Below are positions 63,605-64,000 of a stretch of 64,000 nucleotides of DNA, piece after piece. Position numbers and translations under genes: made by a program. The stretch's first letter is position 1. The number at the start of each line of letters is the position of its first letter. The DNA lies in contig NZ_JBOFTR010000014.1 in the NCBI RefSeq assembly GCF_051652165.1, forward strand, positions 1 through 64,000, given 5' to 3'. The notes beneath the pieces were generated by a model, which was not told the DNA's origin, did no database searches, and saw only the letters and a program-made list of their open reading frames with translations. Source of the stretch: Plesiomonas sp051652165 (GTDB taxonomy: Bacteria > Pseudomonadota > Gammaproteobacteria > Enterobacterales > CAMTGL01).

Positions 63605-64000
63605 ATGGCGTTTACTGAAGCACAGGTTTTAGAGGCACTGACGATTTCGATGTCAGGTGCGTATACGAAGGGTCTGGGCGTTATTAAGCCACAGTGGAAT
63701 CGTGTCGCGACGCAAGTACCAAGTAGCGGTTCAAGCAACTTTTATGGCTGGCTGAAAGATTTACCAGGCATTAAAGAATGGGTCGGCGAACGCCAGCTGG
63801 CTGAGATGGGTAGCCATGGCTATCAGATCCAGAACAAGACCTTTGAAGCATCCATCGTCATCAAACGTGAAGATGTTGAAGATGATCAAATCGGTAAGTA
63901 TGCCGTGGTGGCTGAAGGCTTTGGCCGTGATGCCGCGGTATTCCCTGACAAAAACGTGTATGGCTTGTTAGCCGCTGGTTTTAGCACGCTGTGTTACGAC
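63605..64000 (+). CDS. Major head subunit (Mu T/gp34-like), cut by window edge
   Basis: The first 132 residues are present, starting MAFTEAQVLEALTISMSGAY. NRVATQVPSSGSSNFYGWLK and FEASIVIKREDVEDDQIGKY match the Mu-like prophage major head subunit (gpT). It starts two bases after the protease stop. Confidence 0.93.
   Translation, partial: MAFTEAQVLEALTISMSGAYTKGLGVIKPQWNRVATQVPSSGSSNFYGWLKDLPGIKEWVGERQLAEMGSHGYQIQNKTFEASIVIKREDVEDDQIGKYAVVAEGFGRDAAVFPDKNVYGLLAAGFSTLCYD

Larger units (their letters stand above)
46285..64000. mobile_element. Mu-like transposable prophage, left part; right end outside the window
   Basis: The gene order repressor, ner, transposase A, B, early genes, gemA, mor, lysozyme, terminase, portal, F, I/Z, major head follows phage Mu closely. 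The left terminus lies somewhere in 46285-46541; I cannot fix it because the right end and the 5-bp target duplication are not visible. Nothing in this half of the element looks broken, so it may be an active prophage. Confidence 0.95.

Noticed and set aside
46285..64000. Integrase-type prophage
   Set aside because: No tyrosine or serine recombinase is present at the left end; the DDE transposase and B protein identify a transposing phage.

Overview
The window is a gammaproteobacterial chromosome segment of roughly 46 kb followed by the left part of a Mu-like transposable prophage that runs off the right edge. The gene orders thrU-tyrU-glyT-thrT-tuf, plsB/dgkA-lexA-dinF, ubiC-ubiA, ompR-envZ and panZ next to liv genes are typical of Enterobacterales. 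A type II secretion operon flanked by nudE-cysQ on one side and hslR-hslO-pckA on the other is the arrangement known from Vibrio. This mixture suggests Plesiomonas shigelloides or a close relative; that is an inference from gene order and from protein similarity recalled from memory, not from a search.

Region by region. 1-1404: 5' part of an EF-Tu gene with four tRNA genes upstream (minus strand). 1611-5044: coaA, a YjjU-type patatin-like protein, cysQ, nudE. 5262-16862: a complete twelve-gene gspCDEFGHIJKLMN operon on the minus strand with mostly overlapping genes. 17340-20501: hslR, hslO, pckA. 20502-21102: a gene-poor stretch holding a 37-codon membrane microprotein, a 17-unit heptanucleotide tandem repeat and terminators. 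21103-29560: tex, greB, ompR-envZ, an unknown protein, bioH, gntX, nfuA. 29837-36662: a frameshifted dinF, lexA with two SOS boxes, dgkA, plsB, ubiA, ubiC. 36845-46150: a FliL-like protein, glpD, glpR, panZ and a livK-HMGF branched-chain amino acid ABC transporter.

From about 46.3 kb onward lies the prophage: a repressor (minus strand), an operator region with tandem 13-mers, ner, transposase A, target activator B, a run of small early genes ending in gemA, a Mor-type middle activator, a secreted protein of unknown role, a lysis block (GH24 lysozyme, unknown, 3TM holin-like), a TraR/DksA zinc-finger protein, DUF2730 and VpaChn25_0724-type proteins, small and large terminase, portal, F-type head protein, I protease with a nested scaffold start, and the beginning of the major head protein. 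The left end seems to lie just past the liv terminator, so no host gene is visibly interrupted.

The points most worth a second look are: (i) dinF is split by a frameshift, and a short tandem heptamer lies exactly where both reading frames are open; losing one 7-bp unit would restore a single frame, which makes it a candidate phase-variable locus; (ii) a second, much longer heptamer array (14 + 3 units) follows a previously unlisted membrane microprotein; (iii) the Mu-like repressor carries a LexA-type Ser/Lys self-cleavage domain with an Ala-Gly site, unlike the classical Mu repressor; (iv) the phage lysozyme has Cys at the position of T4 Asp20; (v) the gene for the Mu G-type protein is absent between F and I, where 366 bp without an ORF remain.
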